A DNA stretch of 64,000 bases from contig CM060732.1 of the NCBI GenBank assembly GCA_030704615.1, positions 71,035,053-71,099,052 of the forward strand, read 5' to 3'. The notes below the pieces were generated by a model that was not told the origin of the DNA, made no database searches, and worked only from the letters and a program-made list of their open reading frames with translations. Made by a program: the position numbers and the translations under genes. Positions 44,331 to 56,469 of this stretch are shown piece by piece. Source of the stretch: Takakia lepidozioides. Lineage: Eukaryota > Streptophyta > Takakiopsida > Takakiales > Takakiaceae. Within the stretch, counting starts at the first letter, position 1, and each line of letters begins with the position of its first letter.

Positions 44331-45462
44331 CCTGGATCCCGATCATTGTTGGATGTGCGAGCACCATATCTTTGGCGGGCTTATCCTGGTAGCTACAAAC
44401 CCCACAAACGGCTCCGATGGGGTTGACACCCTGTGGGGACTATGCCAAAACTCGCAGGGGATGGTCAATGAATACATGTGTCTTTTCCCAGCTCAAATCT
44501 TCTGGAAATTTGTGGCCCTGCACTGCCGCAAGGGACCACATCACTGTGTATCACATCTGTGGTAACTAGCCCTCTACATTGATGAGGGAGCTCATAATGC
44601 TTGCACCTCTTGGAACTTGCCATGAGATTCTCGTGGGCTATGTGTGAGCCTTGTCCTAACTCTCACACTGAGAGGTATTCCCCGCAAAATAGGGTGTCAC
44701 ACAGGGACTTTGGCCGCTAGCAAGCCATACTGAAGGAGCTGAATGGAAGGAGGACAAGGGTGCTTACACCCAGGTTCCTCTACAGCCTTTGTTCGACAAT
44801 GAAGTGAAATTTTCCCGATTAACAAGGTTGTAGTTTCTGCTGGGATGGGGCAAGGATAACATGGAGCCCGGATCACTCTGAGACACCCAGTTCAGACATA
44901 TGTAGAGTTGTGCGTACCTTCGATCTGTTGGGACCGGGAAAGCGTCAAAGCCATCAATTGAGAGGGTCTCGAGCTCGGCGCTGCCATTGGGGATATCAGC
45001 TTGAGCTCCATAGCAGCCTGGCCCGTTAGTCTGCTGGATGAGGCCGCCCGTTCACCGCAAAAAGACGACAAGGCCTTCGGTATAGTCCCTTCTCCTTGCG
45101 CTCTCCAAGAGAACACGGGAGCAGGGTGCCATCCCGATGGCCTGCAAACATGATGCGATCTGGACTTTGCCTTTGATGAAGGTAGCGCCCTCCCTCTAAC
45201 GGTGAGTCAGTGAGGTGCAGGACCCACATCACTTTTGTCAGCGTAAGTCTTTCGATGACGAGAAACAACAAAACAATCCAATTTAGACACCCCATACACT
45301 TTGAGATGAGTGGACTCGTGAATTTCATTTTGCAGAGCACAATCACCTTGACCCGGAGTTGCCAGGGGTTATAGTGGACTGTTCATACGCTCTCTTGCCT
45401 CTTTTTCCGTAGTTGATCTCATCATTCATTCACAGTCGTTGGGGATTTAGAAGGTGCAAACA
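44331..45462. other. Intergenic with no recognised gene
   Basis: On the minus strand about 45,120-44,920 reads MELKLISPMAAPSSRPSQL and so on, followed by a possible donor (GTACGCAC). It could be the first exon of an unidentified gene fragment divergent from the synthetase fragment at 45,463. Evidence is weak. Confidence 0.25.
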
Positions 45463-45600
45463 TGCCGGCTGATAAAGAAGGCAAGGAGGTGCGGGATAAG
45501 GCGGCGCTCGAGCTGTTCAAGAAGCTTGGATTGGAGCGGAAAATGCTGTTGCAAATGCCAAAGTGACAACTAATTTAAAAGATGTTGCTCATGAGGTTCG
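45463..45600 (+). pseudogene. 5' fragment of a glutaminyl-tRNA synthetase gene
   Basis: From the ATG at 45,463 it reads ALELFKKLGLERK and, after a small deletion that changes frame, AENAVANAKVTTNLKDVAHE. This matches the N-terminal appended domain of plant cytosolic glutaminyl-tRNA synthetase (LF.KIGL....A.N...N.KVT.NL..VI.EA). A splice donor-like GTTCGC follows GAG. The rest of the gene is not seen downstream, so this is a truncated genomic copy, perhaps carried by an element. Confidence 0.55.
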
Positions 45601-45944
45601 CTGCTCTCTATCTCCCTGTCTTTGAGATGCTGGAAGGAAGGCCATGTTTCATTTTATGGTGTCCGTGCCCAAGACAACTCGTTGGAACCGGATCAACAGT
45701 CTGCGAGTGTTGGATCTAGTGCGAAAAATTTATGGCTTGTACTGGGAGGGCTAATATCCCGTGAATTTATGCCCTCACGGTTATATCATGTCTGAGCTCA
45801 AGGAATAATCCATGCACATCTGTCTACAACGTTGGTTCACATTTTCTGACACTATCTTCTCACAAAGTAGCGCTGCCACTGATGGGACAGTCCATAATAC
45901 TGGCTCACTTAGAGCTTCCCTGCGAGCATTGCTTGTGTGTGTGG

Positions 45945-46515
45945 GCGGGAGCCCTGTGGCCATAGACCCCGCCCCCAGGTTGGGCGGAACGAAAGGGAAC
46001 AGAAACTGCCTTTGTGAGGGGCGTGGGCCTTACCTTGGTATAGACAATTAGTTCAGGTTTTCCAGATATCCTTTTGAAAGCCCTTCACAGAGGCATCAAT
46101 CCCACCAGGGCCAGGGCTTTAGGCTGAGCCTCGAGATTTGAAAGTTGGTAAACAGAGGTGCTGGAACCATGCTCTTTTCGATAGTATTAGAGAGAGAGAG
46201 AGAGAGTACCCAGCAATAAATTAGAAAACCAAATCTACCGTAGGGAGAGGATGTACCCATAAGATGTTGCCCTGTGGCCACAGACCCCGGGCCCGGTTTG
46301 TAAGGGAACAGATACTATCTTTGTGAGGGGCTCACTCTGGTAGTGTGACTTACCTTGATAGACAATTAGTTCGGGTTTTCCAGATATCATCTAGAAAGCC
46401 CTTCACACCAGCATCAACTTGCTGTGTATGAGGTGCCCAGCAATTAGACCCCCACAGGGTCAGGAATATGGCTCTTCTCAAGATTTTCAAAGTTGGTGAG
46501 AGAGGGAGAGAATGT
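45945..46515 (-). repeat. Two 5'-truncated LINE 3' ends
   Basis: On the minus strand two copies (about 46,180-45,945 and 46,480-46,235) share GGAAAACC(T/C)GAACTAATTG, a GTCTATACCAAGGTAA-like stretch and the GGGGTC(A/T)(A/G)TGGCCAC ending. Each is a shortened version of the 46,570-47,330 copy. A GA repeat lies at 46,187-46,207. Confidence 0.55.
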
Positions 46516-46569
46516 ACTCATAAGATGTTGCCGTAGCCTTGGCCATCAACCCAACAACGGAACAGAGAG

Positions 46570-47330
46570 AAAGTACTCATAAGATGTTTGCCGTAGCCTT
46601 GTGGCCATTGACCCCGTACCCAGTTTGAGCGGAACACAAAGGGACAGAACCTACCTTTGGCAGGGGCTGACGCCGATAGTATGACTGACCTTGGAACAGA
46701 CAATTGATCCGAGTTTTCCAGATATCCTCTAGAAATCCCTTCACAAGCATCAATCTGCTGTGGATGATTTGCCCAATAACTAGACCCCAAAAATGCATGG
46801 GCTTTCAGCTCAGCCTCCAGATTTTCAAAGTTGGTACAGGAACAAATCCCTTGATGGATTTGAAGATGGTGTCTCTCTGGTCAGAGGTACCCAGGACAAT
46901 GAATCAGAGAGTGGATATTGTCTTGGTTGCCCACACAAGGGCATTTGCAATCCCCCTTTCCTCTCTGCATCTTTTGGCTGTTGGAAGGTAGGCTTCCCGC
47001 CTTGAGTATAATTTTCAGTCTAGTGCCAAGAGTGGGTAAACTGTTGAGGTCATGCATGATTGCCTCCCCCATATCACAGACCGGGAAACGGTTCAGGGAA
47101 GTTTTCTGCGTAACGTCATTTTCATCAGACAATTTCTTGGCAACAGACATGGCGTTGGACACTACAGCCTCTAAGTCAGATTTATCCAGCAGGGTCAAGA
47201 CTTGCAGACTTAGCTTCAGATCCTTGAAAATCTCTTCTACCCTCTCTTCTACCCTCTTCTACCCCCGATCCTGCTTCCAGGATATAGAGTCGATTAACTT
47301 AGGATATCTGATATTATTCATACGTTGCAG
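46570..47330 (-). pseudogene. LINE ORF2 C-terminal fragment
   Basis: The minus-strand frame (47,198-46,881) includes FPVCDMGEAIMHDLNSLPTL and then CKCPCVGNQDNIHSLIHCPGY, the zinc-binding reverse transcriptase C-terminus. It continues past a stop into VGSVPLCSAQTGYG and ends with CTTATGAGTACTTTCTCTCT. It is the longest member of the 3'-end family scattered across 43-58 kb. Confidence 0.6.
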
Positions 47331-47334
47331 CTGA

Positions 47335-48977
47335 CCCCACCATCTGACCTTGAATTCGTCTCGTGGGGAGCTTAAAGGGACGAATGCCAAACTCACCCGG
47401 AACAGCCACATTAGCTGTTTTGGAGCATGCTGACATGCACTCCTTGAGCACCCCCACTTGTGGATGTATTCTAGAGACTTAGCCTGGTTGGAGTTATGAA
47501 CCCATGGAACAGAGAGAGAGATAGGGCTTGTCTTGTCATGACAAGAAAGGATCTGTCTTTGCTAGACCAGACCATTTTTATTTTTTCCCAGAAACAAAGA
47601 CAAAATACAGCATTGTTACCAAGGCACCATCACCTTTCTCCTACACCACAGTCTTGTTCCTGATTTGTTTCACACTTCTGGGTGATTGGGTTGGGTGGTG
47701 GGTTTTGTTAGAAACCCTTCAAAAAACCACCCTTCCCCATAGGGACACACATCATACTGAACAATACTCATATTCACTGTACTGTCAGACTGGGATTTCC
47801 AGAAAACCGAAGTTCATGCTTCTTAGCATGTGGACTGTAGGTCAGCGACCTCCAAGTCAGCCTTAGCCTTTTCTTGAGCAAACCAGTGCTTGCTTAAAAC
47901 CATAGAGATCTCTGCCCATAGTAAATGTCTGAGCATAGTACTTCTCTAGGAGAATAATTTTTTCATCGAAGTAGTGTCAACACATACTTCCCTGAAAATC
48001 ACATGTCGAAATTGAGACATCCAAGTCTTCCACCATAGCCCGAATGGGGTGTACTGCCATATCTTAAAACAAAACGAACACAGTATTCAAAATGAAACCA
48101 CTCAGCTGGGCTGTAAAGTGAGATTGATCCAAGTCAAGATGGGTCTTCAGAATCCTCTGGTATCAGATCCAAGGGCAGATTACTTCCGTGAAATACTTCC
48201 CTCAGACATGAGGCTGTCGTCAAGCGTTGTGCCATTCGTCCTAGGTGGCTGCCTCATGCGGCGATAGGTGATTTCCATCATCTATCCAATGTACTCTGTA
48301 GGAAGACTTACCCATGAAAGGTGAAGGACCCTCACCTGCGCCCGTTCCAAAAACCACCACATCCAACAGAATACGTGTTAGTGAGGATGCACGAGGTGAC
48401 TAGCAGGTCTTCACCTTGCTATCGCTGCCCCACATGCAGATCTAAGTAAGTGAAAGATTGCAAGAGTAATAGGAAAGGTGTGCATTGCACAGAACCTTGA
48501 AAGTTTGAGGCAGACCAGTCTACGACATTGCGCATATCTCGTTTACACAACAACAAGTAATTGCAAAGCACATGCAAGGACTGAGTGTAACTTCCTGTTC
48601 GTGTCTGCAAATGAGCGATGGCTTCCCTATAACTGCATAGGGAGCTTGACCAACATAATGAAGGCAAGGTTGCGCTTAAACCTTGCCGGCCGCAGCCAAA
48701 TTGGAAATCTCTTGACGGCAAAACTCGGTGAGCGGTGTGCCCGACACTTTGCCTGTAGTTTCAGGTAGCCGCCATTCAAACTCAAACAACTTTCGTAAAT
48801 GAGTACTAAATTGCAGGGTAAGGGTTCTGAAACCCTAAATTCAAACCAGCACATGGGCATTCTATAAATCCCACAAGGCCCTGGCCAGGAAATGATTTTT
48901 GCAGCAAGTGTCTACTTGTCATCTTCAGGACACTAGGGAAAATCACTTTTTTCCATCTGAGATATTCTACCCAAGAT
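47335..48977. other. Intergenic, nothing recognised
   Basis: No gene, RNA or repeat could be supported in either strand. Short open frames look like chance. Confidence 0.35.
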
Positions 48978-49112
48978 TAGAGAGAGAGATTGTACTCATA
49001 AGACGTTGTTTGCTGTAGCCTTGTGGCCATTGACCCCGCGCCCAGTTTGAGCGGGAACAAAAGGGACAGAACCTACCTCTGTCAGGGGCTGACATTAGAG
49101 AGAGAGAGAGAG
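48978..49112 (-). repeat. 5'-truncated LINE 3' end between GA repeats
   Basis: On the minus strand the copy begins right after a (CT)n run (49,093-49,112) with CAGCCCCTGACAGAGGTAGG. It contains CCGCTCAAACTGGGCGCGGG and ends CTTATGAGTACAATCTCTCT at 48,978. It is thus flanked by CT repeats on both sides. Confidence 0.6.
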
Positions 49113-49699
49113 AGAGATGTAAATGTGGCAGAGGGGTTTTGTGTAATCTGTTCTTCAAATATGGGAAATTTAGCTTTACTTGACATAACTACTGCACTCC
49201 TGCGTTCATGTTCTGTGAGTACTGTTGGGGGCATGTCCACAGACTGGAGAGGATGAAAAGTCCATAGGCAGCAAGAGGTTTTTCCTTAATATCTCTTTCT
49301 TGCATTGTGTATAGTTGAAATAAGTCATATATAACCATGTTATCCTGTATAATTGAATGACAGATAGTTTATCTTTCTTACTGTGTGCTTTTGCTGGATG
49401 GCTCACAAAATTTAAGGAGTGAGTGGCTCTACATCAGCACTGTTACAACATAGATGCGGATTCCTCCTAGACTGTTTCACATTGCTTTTTCACTGTACAA
49501 TGGAACATCTTGGGGGAGCAACTGAGGCATTGGTTTCTGTTGTTGAAGGGGTGGAATGGTCCATCGTCACGTCAAAGAAATAATGATTAAATCATCCTGG
49601 GCCTCTTAAGAGTATACCTAAGTCCCCATCCAAAGCTTGCAGTACAGTGACAGTTCCAGATACCCACTATTTCTCCAGACGAATGAAGAACAGATGAAA

Positions 49700-49915
49700 G
49701 ACTACAAATGCAAAGAGAGAATAGCCTGTTTGACAGAAATTGGGAAACAATGTAACTTGATGGTTGCACTCTCTCTTTTGTGTTTTCCTGGCCAATCCAG
49801 GTATGGTAGATAATTCATAATCTTGGAAACGCATGGAACAGAGCCACGCACCAGATTTCCTGGACATAACATCATCAAACAGCTTCTCCAACTCTCTGGA
49901 AGCAACTTGCAGCTA
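49700..49915 (-). pseudogene. Exon-like piece of an unrecognised gene
   Basis: On the minus strand the frame ASRELEKLFDDVMSRKSG, then SMRFQDYELSTIPGLARKTQ looks like coding sequence with a plausible acceptor before it. It may belong to the same broken gene as the pieces at 51.9-54.8 kb. The family is not identified. Confidence 0.3.
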
Positions 49916-50479
49916 TAAACCAATATTTCTCGCCATGTCAAATGCAATTGATATGGTGTTATGACATTACATGTTTACCACTTTAACTAAGAAAGTCACT
50001 TACTGAACTTGAACTTGTTATCTACTAGGGTAGCATGTGCATTGGCCCAAGTGTCCAATGTCATCTACTTCCAAGTGCAATCCAAGTGCGTCTCCTATGT
50101 CGAGGCCCGTGTGTGAAGAATTGAAATCGATATCCTAAAATGAAGTTGGATGTTTGTTTAGTTACATGAGTTTATTGAGTAGTAATATTTCCAATCATTG
50201 TTCCAGGAAAACCCACTTTGCTATTTTTCCCCGAATTTCCAGCGACCAAAAGTACTTGAAATTCCTTATCTCCCACACCGCAGGTCCATAAATTATGAGA
50301 CCAAGTCGGTGCACCCCTCCTCATTGAGGGCTCCAACGGTACCAAGCACCAGGGCTGGGGCCCCACAGTTTGGGACATCTCAACGCTACAAACTAATAAA
50401 CAAACAAGCAAACTACCTTGCTTCATATATTGATGTTGGTAGGACTCCCCTTCGACATATCTCTCTCTAATTCTCTTTC

Positions 50480-51480
50480 AATGGCTTATAATGCTCCCAT
50501 TGGTTCTTCTGAGATTGTGGAAGCAATTGAACATTTAAATGGATATAAAGCTGGTGGACCTGATGGTATTGTCAACGAGCTTATCAAGCACGGTGGCGAT
50601 CCCATGATAGAGGCCCTAGTTCTCCTCTTTAACCTTATCTGGAAGACTGAAATGATCCCCTTTCGCTGAAAGGGCAAAGAGTGCAGATGGAAAGGGCGCG
50701 AGAGGGGTGACTGATTGTCAATCTATACAAGAAGGGTGACAGAGAAGAACCGGGGAACTACCGTGGCATCACGCTCCTCAATGCTGTTGGCAAGACATTC
50801 TGCAGAGTTATAAGTACTCGTCTCGAGGTTGATCTGGAGTCTAGAGGTTGTTTCCACGAAGGCCAAGCTGGCTTTCGGCGAAACAGGGGCTGTGTGGATC
50901 ATATCTTCACTCTAAGCCAGATTATCCAGGGAAGGAAAAAAGAAGGGAAACCCACTTATGTCTTTTTCCTGGATGTCAAAAAGGCTTATGACACAGTGTG
51001 GAGAGATGGCCTATGGTTCCGCCTCTGGTCTTGTGGGATCAAGGGAAAGATGTGGAGAGTTGTCCACAACTTGTATGCTCACACCAAAAGCTGTGTCACT
51101 GTTAACGGACAGAAGTCCAACTTCTTTGACATAGACCAAGGTGTAGTTTTCATCAATCAACTCCTCGAGGATGTGGAAAGTGAGGGATTTGGGTTAAGGG
51201 TGGGTGATACCACCATACCAGCCCTTATGTTTGCGGATGACTTCGCAGGCATAGGGGAGACTCCAACCAATCTCCAGGAGTTGATTGATTGCGCGAAGAG
51301 ATACGTTGATCTTTGGGGGCTAGAGGCTAATGTCAGCAAATGTGCAGTGGTAGCATTCAACGACAGAGGAGAGGGAGGAAGTGATCTTAAGTGCAGTGTG
51401 GGGTAGTCAAGAGATCCCGGTCCTCCCTTCCTACACTTACCTGGGCGTTGAGTTCTCCTCCAAGCCTTCCATCAACCCAG
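50480..51480 (+). pseudogene. LINE reverse transcriptase relic
   Basis: In broken frames it reads LNGYKAGGPDGIVNELIKHG, IYKKGDREEPGNYRGITLLN, HEGQAGFRRNRGCVDHIFTL, then KPTYVFFLDVKKAYDTVW and ALMFADDFAG, which are reverse transcriptase blocks 0 to 5. The FADD box stands for the usual YADD. The stretch RQGCPLSP expected after DQGV is deleted. There are stops near 50,667 and 51,405 and frame changes. Confidence 0.85.
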
Positions 51481-51924
51481 AGGCCAAGAGAGCTTGCTTT
51501 GGTGCCAGTGGTGCAGGCTGTCTGTCAGATTTATACAAAACAAGAGCATATCACATAAGAAGCACAATAACCAGTCCATACACAGTGAGGATTCCAGAAA
51601 CTTCACATACATATAGGCAGGAATACAAAGAATAAACATAGGGTTTGTGATGTGATTGTGTTTGACATCCATCACGTTCTTGGGATATGCCAAACCAAGT
51701 CTGCAAATGGTGTGAAGTGACTGTAACGAGTCAAGATATGCAGTACATGCCACACGGCAGGTGACCTGGATTTTGCATGGCAAGGGAAGATCTCACATGA
51801 AAATCAAAGCCTGAAACATGTGATCCAAGAAAAGTCTCCCATCTGTGAAGCAAACATTTGCAAGTTTGCCTGCATATACTAACCTAGCGTAAATGCTTTT
51901 TAACAAACTGTGGGCAAAACCTTA

Positions 51925-54745
51925 CTTGTTGGAGACCAGAGGACTGGCTTCAGTGTTCAGCAGCCGTGGGCGCTCATGATGGGACCTTGGAGGTTCATAC
52001 ACTGGATCTGGGCAGTTACTACCAGGGCTGTGGTACTGGTCTGAGCCTCCCTTCAGCATGCTGCCCTCTGAAAGCTTTCTTAGTGAAGTCGTAGATGTTT
52101 GAGAGTGCACGTTCACTTTCTCCATCGATGAGATCGCCGAGAGCCTCAGATCACCCGAGCATTGGATTGCCAAGCGAGGTGTGTTTGGTGAAGTAGACCT
52201 GGATTTTATAGGGATGTTAGACTTCTGTGGACGAATCTAGCCTGGGTTCTTTGTTTGAATGAGAATGTCGCAGGAAGAATATCATTGAAACACAAGGACA
52301 CCTTCCAAAGGCAAGTCACCTGGAGGTGCAGAGAACAAGTGGTGTTGCTGGACACCTCTTAAGTAGGAATCGGGCCTCCGTTTCTGGACCTGCATGTGAT
52401 ATCCATTGTTGAAAGCTCTAGTTTGTAAGAATATAAAAGTTCAAGAACAATGTTATGGTCACGATGGCAGTGACAATTATGAACCCAGTTCACACAATTC
52501 CATACTTCGGCAAGCAAACAAATCAAGCCCCCTCAGGATGACTTTCTTTGCCAACAAAAACATGACCCCTAGGCTCCTGGCAAACCAGAACAGGCACCCC
52601 CAGCATATCTTCCCCTTTTGCTTTCCGTGGACGTTATAAAGTACCATTTCATCTCATTTCTCCTATTGGGATGAACTCCGGAGGGAGACCTGCAATTGGT
52701 CGAAGCGATTGAGGCCAAGTTTAGTAAGACCATTGAAGAACATACCACCCAAGTGTGATCTAGTTCAGCAAAAGAAATACTGTTGAGGTTATTTGTTGGC
52801 TTCATGAACAGGTGGAATTAAAGGGGTGCTTGAAGGGCCTTCCCATTTTGGGAATTAGACTCCAGTGAAAACCAAAAGTAGGATGCTTACGTGTTAAAAA
52901 CGAGCTAACCCAACTAGGACAAAGAGCAACAGGCCAACTTGGGGGTCTGATGTCAAAGAGCATACATTGACTGCCCAGTGCAGTAGACAATCTCCTGAAT
53001 ATTCCCACTTCCCATACATCAAAAGACTCACAGAATTGTGCAGTTTAACAGGCTCAGATAAGGTCCAAAGCTCTGACTATCCTTGGCTCTAAAATTTGAT
53101 GGTCCACAATTGCCTGTCCAACTTTAATATTAACACAAACTGTAACGGACAGCATTGACGTACCATTCAAGGCCATGTGCAGCTGCAATATCTTCTGCTG
53201 CAGCTGTCTACAAAGCTGTGGTAGTAAGTTCCAAGAGGATCCCTGTCCACTTCTTGAGACAACTGTGATAATACTGCTCGGATTTCCTGCAACCAATTGA
53301 ACCAGGATTTTTGAGTTTGTACAATACAATACGAGATGAAGCTATTCTTCAGCCACACATTTCTTCCACAAGATAGGATCGCGAATTGCAATCTTTCTCA
53401 AGGCTCCCTGGAGTCATTGATGACATTGTGGCGGTAATGTGTGTTAATTATAAATATATATTTTGTTTGAGGAGGGTTTGAAGGTTGAAGCTTCATTCGG
53501 CAGACCTTGCCAATCATAGACATCCATATTGAGAAAAAAGAGGGAAGAATGTATACAAGAAGGGAATAACCTTAATCTCCATGATGATAGCTTGTAATCG
53601 CCATGACTTCAGTCGGCGCCGTACCCGTGCCCCCTCTGTCACTGCTTGAATTTTCCCCAATGACCAAACAAAAAGTTCTGCCATCCCAGTGAAACACGTC
53701 AACAATACATTTCCTCGAGCTCTGTTCAGCTTCAGCTACCCAAAGAGGCACTTCTACAAATCCTTTTGAATATTCAGGGTCTACCAAAACACCAGATAAC
53801 AGTCTTGTTCAGAATTAGGTTGGGTAAGTGGTGTAAGGATTTCTGTGATTGCAAATTATCTAAACTATTCAATGATATTTTGCTTGGATCTGAACTTGCT
53901 TATGAGACTGGGAGTCGTTACAATTGTTGTCTGATTGTCTTTTGCACCCTAATACATACACATATATATGTAGATATCCATACATATATATGTATGTATG
54001 AGGATCTTCTAATAAAGGGTGCTCAAAGGGGACGAGATATCCAGATATCAGCTCGTATGTGTAGCTGAACAACAAATTTCTGAGTAGTATTATCATAAGT
54101 TAAACTATGAGATCTCTTTCCACTGCATACAATTTCTCTTACTGATTTCTTGAAACATACATATTACTTACCAAAAGACGGAGGCCTGAGACTTCTGGTC
54201 AGCTGCCTCCGCTTTACCAGGCTATAGTAATCCTGCACATAGCTTGTAAGTTGTTTTGGACTATTTCTTCAAACTTAGCTGTTCCTTCAGCATACTATGG
54301 TAGTCATTAGGCTGGGCATTTAGCAGGAATTACATCAATCAACAGTGAAGTCCAGAAGGAAATGAGACGATACCTTATAACGTCTGCGGATATAGGAATA
54401 ATGTCAGCGGAAGAAAGCCTTTACAGGACGGAACTCTATTAGTCGCTCACTTACCGAGGTAAAAGACACAGAAGCAAAAAGCTTCAAAAGACGGTCATTT
54501 TTGTGGTGAGGCAAGGAAGTATAGTTACATACCTTCACATCCTTGGGAAGCTGAGATACTGAAGGGAGCTGTTACTCCTCTTTCCGCCTCCTCAAGAACA
54601 TGTGCCAGGCACATTGAATCACACCAGCTGCCTTTTGCTTTGACAAGTACCGGTGCTTAACCAGATTCCCTTGCTGGATTGCCTGATACATAACATCAAG
54701 CTGTTGATCCCTGCTAATAACTGAAACCACAGGTGTGCTCAAATT
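51925..54745 (-). pseudogene. Exon-like pieces of an unrecognised multi-exon gene with an IQ-like motif
   Basis: On the minus strand, in order: 54,732-54,540 reads VISRDQQLDVMYQAIQQGN and KAAGVIQCAWHMFLRRRK (an IQ-like calmodulin-binding motif), then an in-frame TAA that could be a CAA change. 54,237-54,168 reads DYYSLVKRRQLTRSLRPPSF with AG before and GTAAGT after. 53,787-53,580 reads DPEYSKGFVEVPLWVAEAEQ and VDVFHWDGRTFCLV. 53,410-53,340 reads LRKIAIRDPILWKKCVAEE. 52,170-51,930 reads ISSMEKVNVHSQTSTTSL and ends LLNTEASPLVSNK before a GTAAGG donor. The pieces share strand and have plausible splice sites, but I do not recognise the family. At least one stop suggests decay. Confidence 0.35.
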
Positions 54746-55177
54746 TGGAAGACAACCCTATGGTTTTATAGGGCTGTTTAGCAAATGGGCACTATTGTTA
54801 GGCATCAAGACACACTCTCACACTCCCACACTCTAAAGCTTCAAGCCAGGTACAAGCACACAAGGAACCCATGCTTCCCCCACAAATGGACCTTTTCTGC
54901 AAAGCACATCAAGCTGATTCATGCCTGGACTCATTCCAACCACAAATTAAACTCAGTGATGAGTTCACTTTTCCACAGTTCAGACCTGCAAGAAATGTGA
55001 GGATCATTGTGCCTGAAAAGCCCCAAAACCAAGGGCTGACAGAGAAGCCCTGAGCACACTTATTGACACTTCAGGAGCACTAAAGACAATCAAGTTGTCC
55101 TTCTCGTGTGTAGTTTTCTTTCAAAAGATATTTACGACCCAGTAACAGCGATCATAATCGAATGTGAAGAGCCTGAC

Positions 55178-55740
55178 TTAAAGCACTCGATCGGAATAAG
55201 GGGCTGATCTCTCATGCTTGACCCCAAACTTCTTGAAGGTGACCTCGAAATTTTTCGTCCACTCCAACCCGTGGTCTGTGAGCACCGAATTTGGTACCCC
55301 GTGGCGGTACTTGACCTGTTCTTCAAAGAAGCGAGCCGCCAATTTTGAGGTATGATCTGCTACTGCACTCACCTCTATCCACTTTGAAAAATGATCCACT
55401 GCGATTAACGCATATCTGTTGCCTTCACTCGAAACTGGCAGTGGCCCTGCTGTGTCCAACGCGATTCTATAGAATATATCCTCGATCGGTATGCTTTGTA
55501 GTTCTTTTGTCCCTGATCGTAATGGTGTGGCGTTCTTCGCAATTTGGCATTTGATGCATGTGCGTAGCACCTGTCTGATGGTGTGGGTGCGGTTATGCCA
55601 AAAGAAACGTTTGCAGACCTCCATCTGCACCCTCCTGACCCCATAGTGTTCATTTCTTCATGTATCCCTCGAATTATGTCCTCTCTAACACTCTTGTCAG
55701 GTACCCACTTGTCGTTGAACATGAGCTTCCCTGCCACCAA
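55178..55740 (-). pseudogene. Ty3/gypsy integrase fragment
   Basis: The minus-strand frame has KLMFNDKWVPDKSVREDI, then the zinc-binding region ending RTCIKCQIAKN. The integrase core follows: LDTAGPLPVSSEGNRYALI, AVDHFSKWIEVSAVADH and PNSVLTDHGLEW. The first two catalytic Asp residues are present; the frame ends before the Glu region (APYSDRVL). A one-base shift lies near 55,640. It is opposite in strand to the gag piece at 43.9 kb, so the two are from different insertions. Confidence 0.85.
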
Positions 55741-55842
55741 CTGATATCCTGCTGTTCTTTTCCTGACTCGCTTTCAGGTTGCGGTGACCACCATCTAGGG
55801 TTTCGTAACCATTTTGTAGTTTCCTGAAGGAATGCGCTCATT

Positions 55843-56460
55843 GTGCACAGAATGTATGTCATCTGGTTGAGCATGGCTAATAATCAACCAATGATAAGTT
55901 GGGTGCAAATGAATCTGAAGACAACTTCAATGAATACTACTTTCCTATCCTCCAATCCTGTCTCACTTCTTGGAAGAGGAGGATTGAATGTACATGCAGA
56001 GTGGTCGCTGCCTGTTCCAGTTTACAGTAATGAAGTTGTTTGTGCCCCGTGGGCATCTCTGGTATGTGATCAAGAGCAGTCAGGCCATATTGCTCCTCCA
56101 AGTCTATACGCTTCGCTCTTCTCTGAGAAGAATACTTGCGCCAATGCCGCTGGATGCATGCTGCCGCATGATGCCTGCCCTCGGGTCCATTTAGCTGACC
56201 AAGAATATATCAAATTTAAGTCTTACAATACTGGTTTATGCTCAAGTCAAGTGAGTTTTGAGGCTAAGAACTTAGCCGAGCACATCCTCACTAGGTATTC
56301 ACTCAAATATCAGTGAAAGAAATGGGGATCCTTTTCGAGAAAGTTGCTGCTGCAGATGAGTGCAGCTCAGTTGGCTATTTTGACAGAGCTGTTGCCATTC
56401 AAGTGGAAAATTATGAATCACTCAAACCTTTATCCAAATTAAGATGTGTTACAGTATGAT
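55843..56460 (+). other. Exon-like open frames, unrecognised
   Basis: One frame includes YSNEVVCAPWASLVCDQEQS and VSFEAKNLAEHILTRYSLKY. After a frame change it reads ILFEKVAAADECSSVGYFDR and AIQVENYESLKPLSKLRCV. Composition looks coding. No family is recognised and the frame break suggests a relic. Confidence 0.3.
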
Positions 56461-56469
56461 GTAGCGTTA

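Noticed and set aside
43947-55740. One Ty3/gypsy element spanning gag (43.9 kb) and integrase (55.2-55.7 kb)
   Set aside because: The two pieces are on opposite strands, 11 kb apart, without LTRs or the intervening pol domains in order.
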